A DNA stretch of 64,000 nucleotides from JAHRAW01 sp963693025. GTDB lineage: Bacteria; Pseudomonadota; Gammaproteobacteria; Arenicellales; Poriferihabitantaceae. Every line of letters starts with the position of its first letter. Position 1 is the first letter of the stretch. Positions 60,301-64,000 of this stretch are shown piece after piece. Under the pieces are notes generated by a model that was not told the origin of the DNA, made no database searches, and was given only the letters and a program-made list of their open reading frames with translations. A program made the translations under genes and the position numbers. The stretch spans positions 868,001-932,000 of the forward strand of contig OY843749.1 in assembly GCA_963693025.1 (NCBI GenBank). The letters run 5' to 3'.

Positions 60301-60543
60301 CTAGTCTTCACTTTTAGTATTGACCCCGTAAAGTTCAATTGCAGGCGTGGAAACTTCTTTGTCCTTTTCTTCGTCGGCGTATTCATACTCTCCGTAATAC
60401 CCTCGCCTTTGTTCCGGATTGGGGAAAACATCCATCTCCACAATTCTGAGTATGTCGTTGTAACCACCCTCATACCCCCTGACAACAACTTTCTTGCCGG
60501 GGCTGTGCTGTTTCAACTCTTCAATCAACTCGTTTACAGTCAT
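60301..60543 (-). CDS. 80-residue conserved-type hypothetical protein
   Basis: This small protein has a helical start (TVNELIEELKQHSPGKKVVV), a RGYEGGYNDI loop and an acidic C-terminal half (EYEYADEEKDKE). GGAGGA seven bases before the ATG at 60543 decides the start; the frame is open 25 codons further without a good site. Similar short proteins with VVVRGYEGGYDD occur in bacterial defence and RM neighbourhoods, but I cannot assign a function. It lies 89 bp after hsdM and 102 bp before the HepT-like gene, on the same strand. Confidence 0.7.
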   Translation of the reverse strand: MTVNELIEELKQHSPGKKVVVRGYEGGYNDILRIVEMDVFPNPEQRRGYYGEYEYADEEKDKEVSTPAIELYGVNTKSED

Positions 60544-60632
60544 CGTGTATTCCTCCAGCCTTGCTGGTAGTTTGTTTGGTTTTACCGTCTGCGGAAGTTG
60601 TTGCAATTTCTGCAACAACTGAATGCCGTATT

Positions 60633-62186
60633 TTACTCTTTATACTCAATTCGGCTCAAGTTGCGCAAAATTCGCTTGTTTAACTTTGCCTCTTCCTTAA
60701 CTTGCCCCTCAAACTCCGCCCTCAACTTCGCAAACCGTTCCGCGAAGTCAAAATCGTCCTCCGTTTCCGCCAGCCCGACATAGCGCCCCGGACTCAACAC
60801 ATAGTCCAGTTCTTTGACCCGTTCCATTTCAACCGCCGCACAGAAACCGGGGATGTCTTCGTAGTCTCCGTTTTCTTTTCGCCACTCGTGATAGGTGCCG
60901 GTAACTTTGTTAATGTCTTCGTCGGAAAACTCGCGTGTTCGGCGGTTGATTAGATGCCCGAGTTCGTTGGCGTCCATGAACAAAATCTCGTCCTTCCGCT
61001 TGCGGTCGCCGTTATATCCGTGTTGTTTGTCGGAGACAAACCACAGGCAGGCGGGGATTTGTGCATTCAGGAAAAGTTTCGTGGGCAGATTGACAATGCA
61101 ATCCACCACACCGGCATCAATCATGTTTTTTCGGATGACATCCTCGTTTGACGACTTGGAAGTGAGCGAGCCTTTTGACAGCACAAAACCGGCCACGCCT
61201 TTGGGCGCGAGGTGGTGTATGAAATGCTGAATCCATGCAAAGTTGGCATTCCCGACCGGCGGCACGCCGTATTGCCAGCGGCCATCCTGGCGCAGCAGTT
61301 CGCCGCTCCAGTCGCTATCGTTGAACGGCGGGTTGGCGATGATGTAGTCGGCTTTGAGGTCTTTATGCGCATCGTTCACAAACGAGCCTTCGCTGTTCCA
61401 TTTTATGAGCGAGCTGTCGATGCCGCGAATGGCGAGGTTCATTTTTGCCAGTCGCCAGGTGGTTTGATTGCTCTCTTGCCCGTAAAGGGAAATATCGTTG
61501 ATGCCTCCCTGGTGTTGTTCGACAAACTTTCCCGACTGCACAAACATTCCGCCACTACCGCAACACGGGTCGAACACTCTGCCCGCATAAGGCTCCAGCA
61601 TATTCACCAGCAACTCCACGATGCTGCGCGGGGTGTAGAATTGTCCGCCCTTCTTGCCTTCGGCGAGCGCGAATTCGCCGAGAAAATACTCAAACACACG
61701 ACCCAACACATCGGCGCTGCGGGATTTGGCTTCGCCGAAATCTATATTGCCAATCAAGTCGATCAACTTGCCCAGCGAGGTTGAGTCAAGGTTTGCCCGC
61801 GCATATACCTTGGGCAACACGCCTTTGAGCGAGCGGTTTTCTTTTTCTATCGCATCCATCGCGGCATCGACGCAGGCGCCGATGTCCGGTTGCTTGGCTT
61901 GTGCCACCAAATGCGGCCAGCGCGCTTTTACCGGCACAAAAAACACATTCTCGGCGCTGTATTCGTCTTTATCTTCCGGGTCAGCATTGGCCGAGTCACC
62001 CTCGCCGGCTTGCAGGCGGGCGTGGAGCTCTTCGAAGGCTTCGCTGATGTATCTGAGGAAAACCAGCCCCAGCACCACGTGCTTGTATTCGGCGGCGTCG
62101 ATGTTTTTATGCAACGCATCGGCGGCCCGCCAGAGTTGTTTTTCCAGGGGCTCTTGGGTGGTTTGTTTTGTGGATTTGTTTTTCAT
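60633..62186 (-). CDS. hsdM: Type I restriction enzyme M (HsdM) N6-adenine methyltransferase subunit
   Basis: This 517-residue methyltransferase has the HsdM N-terminal helical domain (LEKQLWRAADALHKNIDAAE), SAM-binding motif I FDPCCGSGGMF near 205 and catalytic motif IV IIANPPFNDSDW near 285, with GQFYTPRSIVELLV between the domains. It methylates adenine at the sequence set by HsdS and protects host DNA. The ATG at 62186 gives the normal length; a 211-residue upstream extension in the frame runs antisense through livF and is not a protein. It is the first gene of the island, 81 bp from the divergent livF. Confidence 0.95.
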   Translation of the reverse strand: MKNKSTKQTTQEPLEKQLWRAADALHKNIDAAEYKHVVLGLVFLRYISEAFEELHARLQAGEGDSANADPEDKDEYSAENVFFVPVKARWPHLVAQAKQPDIGACVDAAMDAIEKENRSLKGVLPKVYARANLDSTSLGKLIDLIGNIDFGEAKSRSADVLGRVFEYFLGEFALAEGKKGGQFYTPRSIVELLVNMLEPYAGRVFDPCCGSGGMFVQSGKFVEQHQGGINDISLYGQESNQTTWRLAKMNLAIRGIDSSLIKWNSEGSFVNDAHKDLKADYIIANPPFNDSDWSGELLRQDGRWQYGVPPVGNANFAWIQHFIHHLAPKGVAGFVLSKGSLTSKSSNEDVIRKNMIDAGVVDCIVNLPTKLFLNAQIPACLWFVSDKQHGYNGDRKRKDEILFMDANELGHLINRRTREFSDEDINKVTGTYHEWRKENGDYEDIPGFCAAVEMERVKELDYVLSPGRYVGLAETEDDFDFAERFAKLRAEFEGQVKEEAKLNKRILRNLSRIEYKE

Positions 62187-62238
62187 ACTCGCCTTCAACA
62201 CAGTTTCACGGAACGCCCATTTCCTGATAAACTTCCCA

Positions 62239-62244
62239 ATTATA
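62239..62244 (-). promoter_or_regulatory. Candidate -10 box for the restriction island
   Basis: On the minus strand a perfect TATAAT lies 52 bp upstream of the hsdM ATG, in the 81-bp gap shared with livF. No good -35 (TTGACA) lies 16-18 bp upstream, so the assignment rests on the -10 match and position. livF, cut off from livK by the inverted island, also needs a start signal in this gap or just upstream; I see no clear one. Confidence 0.45.
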
Positions 62245-62267
62245 CCGCTTCCCAACAAAAAACTGCC

Positions 62268-63083
62268 ATGCCCGCCGACGCCCCCATCGTCCTCAGCGTA
62301 AAAAATATCGAGGTGATTTATGATCATGTCATTCTTGTGCTCAAGGGGGTGTCGTTGGATGTGCCGGAAGGGGGGATTGTGGCTTTGGTGGGGGCTAATG
62401 GGGCGGGGAAGACGACTACCATTAAGTCGATTTCTAATATCCTTGGGACCGAGCGCGGGGAGGTGACCAAGGGGTCGATTGAGTTGCGGGGGGAGCGGGT
62501 TGACCGGTTGACGCCGACGCAACTGGTTCGGCGTGGCGTGCTGCAGGTGATGGAGGGGCGGCATTGTTTTGAGCATTTGACCGTGGAAGAAAACTTGTTG
62601 ACCGGCGCTTTTACGCGCAAGCAAAACCGCGCCGCCATCGCCCGCGATCTTGAATTGGTTTATGGTTATTTTCCGCGCCTCAAGGAGCGCCGCAAGAGCC
62701 AAGCCGGTTACACTTCCGGCGGCGAGCAGCAGATGATTGCGCTTGGGCGGGCGTTGATGGCGAAGCCCGGCGTGATTTTGTTGGATGAGCCTTCGATGGG
62801 ATTGGCGCCGCAGTTGGTTCATGAAATCTTTGAGATTGTGGCGCTACTCAACCGGCAAGAGGGCGTCACCTTCCTGCTCGCCGAACAAAACACCACCATG
62901 GCGTTGCGCTACGCGACCTACGGTTATGTTCTGGAGAATGGCCGCGTGGTGATGGACGGCGACGCCAAGTCGCTTGCCGAAAACGCCGATGTCAAGGAGT
63001 TTTACCTCGGCGTCAGCGGCGACAACAAGCGAAGTTTCAGGGAAGTCAAACAATACCGCCGGCGCAAACGCTGGCTCGCTTGA
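62268..63083 (+). CDS. livF: ABC transporter ATPase LivF
   Basis: At 271 residues this is slightly longer than the usual ~235 LivF, through a C-terminal tail. It has Walker A LVGANGAGKTTTIKSI near 37, signature TSGGEQQMIALGRALM, Walker B VILLDEPSMGLAPQLV and H-loop-region LAEQNTTMALRYATYGYVLENG. It is the second ATPase of the Liv importer. The restriction island separates it from livK by 8.2 kb on the opposite strand, so it must have its own transcription start or depend on long read-through. The start at 62268 gives the standard N-terminus. Confidence 0.93.
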   Translation: MPADAPIVLSVKNIEVIYDHVILVLKGVSLDVPEGGIVALVGANGAGKTTTIKSISNILGTERGEVTKGSIELRGERVDRLTPTQLVRRGVLQVMEGRHCFEHLTVEENLLTGAFTRKQNRAAIARDLELVYGYFPRLKERRKSQAGYTSGGEQQMIALGRALMAKPGVILLDEPSMGLAPQLVHEIFEIVALLNRQEGVTFLLAEQNTTMALRYATYGYVLENGRVVMDGDAKSLAENADVKEFYLGVSGDNKRSFREVKQYRRRKRWLA

Positions 63084-63123
63084 CGGCGCGACGGCGCATT
63101 CACCACGGGAGCGTGACGAGCCG

Positions 63124-64000
63124 ATGGCCGACTATTACGATGCGCTGGAAACCCGCGACCCGGAGCGGCGGCAATCCGAATTAATCGAAGCGGTCGCCGC
63201 CCAGGTTCGCCACGCGATTAAGCACGCGCCCGCTTGCACGGAAATGCTGACCGGCGTTGACCCGCGCGACATCACCTCGCCCGACGCCATCGCCGCGTTG
63301 CCGGTCACGCGCAAATCCGATTTGGCGCGGCGGCAGAAAGCGGCGCCGCCGTTTGGCGGATTGACGGCGCACGACTTGACGGCGCCCGCCACCGGACACA
63401 TCAAATACCTGTTCGCCTCGCCGGGACCCATCTACGAGTTGGCGACCCACCGCGAAAATTACTGGCGCTTTGCGCGCGCGTTGTTCGCCGCCGGTTTCCG
63501 CCGCGGCGACGTGGCGCACAACGCCTTTTCCTACCACCTGACACCCGCCGGGGCGATGGGCGACTCCGGCTGCCACGCCCTCGGCTGCGCGGTCATCCCC
63601 GCCGGAGTCGGGCAAACCGACCAGCAAGTCGCCACGCTGCAAGACCTCAAACCCAACGCCTACATCGGCACGCCGTCTTTCCTGAAAATCCTGCTGGAAC
63701 GCGCCGACCAACTGGGCGCGGATGTGTCCGCCTTGCGCAAAGCCGCGGTCTCCGGCGAAGCGCTGCCGCCGGCGATTCGGCGCACCCTGAGCGCGCGCGG
63801 AATCGCCACGCTGCAATCCTACGCGACCGCCGACCTCGGCCTCATCGCCTACGAATCCATCGCCGACGACGGCTTAATCATCGACGAAGAAGTCTATCTC
63901 GAAATCGTGCGCCCCGGCGGCGGTCAACCGGTCGCCGACGGCGAAGTCGGCGAAGTCGTGGTCACCACCTTGAACCCCGACTACCCGCTGCTGCGCTTCG
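63124..64000 (+). CDS. Phenylacetate-CoA ligase-like AMP-binding enzyme, truncated by window end
   Basis: The 292 visible residues have the PaaK layout: an N-terminal helix (MADYYDALETRDPERRQSEL), LPVTRKSDLARRQ, FASPGPIYEL in place of the usual phosphate-loop, VIPAGVGQTDQQVATLQDLKPNAYIGTPSFL, and ALRKAAVSGEALPPAIRRTL. It probably activates an aryl or alkyl acid with CoA. The loop SPGPIYE has little of the usual SSGTTG; such degenerate loops occur in PaaK-like paralogues, so the reaction is uncertain. It follows livF by 40 bp and completes the transporter/ligase operon. Confidence 0.85.
   Translation, partial: MADYYDALETRDPERRQSELIEAVAAQVRHAIKHAPACTEMLTGVDPRDITSPDAIAALPVTRKSDLARRQKAAPPFGGLTAHDLTAPATGHIKYLFASPGPIYELATHRENYWRFARALFAAGFRRGDVAHNAFSYHLTPAGAMGDSGCHALGCAVIPAGVGQTDQQVATLQDLKPNAYIGTPSFLKILLERADQLGADVSALRKAAVSGEALPPAIRRTLSARGIATLQSYATADLGLIAYESIADDGLIIDEEVYLEIVRPGGGQPVADGEVGEVVVTTLNPDYPLLRF

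Noticed and set aside
60301..60488. 97-codon frame overlapping the 80-aa gene
   Set aside because: Its upper part is an alternative frame of the 80-aa gene, which has the better start; only its last ~35 codons resemble HsdM and are reported as a remnant.
62187..62822. N-terminal extension of hsdM and the reverse extension of livF
   Set aside because: Each runs through the other gene antisense; both proteins have standard lengths from the chosen starts.

Overview
The window looks like a GC-rich proteobacterial chromosome, probably gammaproteobacterial. The evidence is the AddAB-like repair pair typical of beta/gammaproteobacteria, the ispD-ispF overlap, mfd, phhB, chaC and a Liv-type ABC operon. 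No rRNA or tRNA gene is visible, so the lineage is an inference.

Region 1 (1-24.9 kb) is one giant minus-strand gene, open at the left edge, that encodes at least 8,287 residues of a secreted surface protein. Its N-terminal third alternates leucine-rich-repeat blocks, Calx-beta-like domains and cadherin/PIG-like domains. The rest is about 41 Calx-beta-like domains arranged as a six-domain, ~1.99 kb super-repeat. Its upstream region carries a 22-bp poly-G tract and seven copies of a 17-bp tandem repeat.

Region 2 (25.7-46.2 kb) is mostly housekeeping. On the minus strand are an AddB-like/AddA-like repair pair and phhB. On the plus strand are chaC-hinT, then an IS110 element with a recognisable bridge RNA. 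Next come ispD-ispF divergent from mfd, a luciferase-like monooxygenase divergent from an aldehyde dehydrogenase, a sterol-desaturase-family hydroxylase and an acyl-CoA synthetase. A family of intergenic inverted-repeat elements is present in five places. The IS110 element sits inside one of them, and its bridge RNA guides pair with that repeat.

Region 3 (44.3-64 kb) is an acyl-CoA synthetase/livGHMKF/phenylacetate-CoA-ligase-like operon, a layout that suggests import and CoA activation of carboxylates. It is interrupted by two repeat elements (one before livG, one between livG and livH), a Fic/Doc protein (between livH and livM), an EamA-like membrane protein (between livM and livK), and an 8-kb lower-GC type I restriction-modification island (between livK and livF).

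The island is the most striking locus. The HsdS specificity subunit carries an N-terminal MntA-type minimal nucleotidyltransferase (GSX10DXD). It is preceded, with a 4-nt overlap, by a HepT/HEPN toxin-like gene carrying RX4HXY. A DUF3800 gene and an 80-aa gene of unknown function are also embedded. The arrangement suggests a HEPN ribonuclease whose neutralisation is physically tied to the restriction complex.
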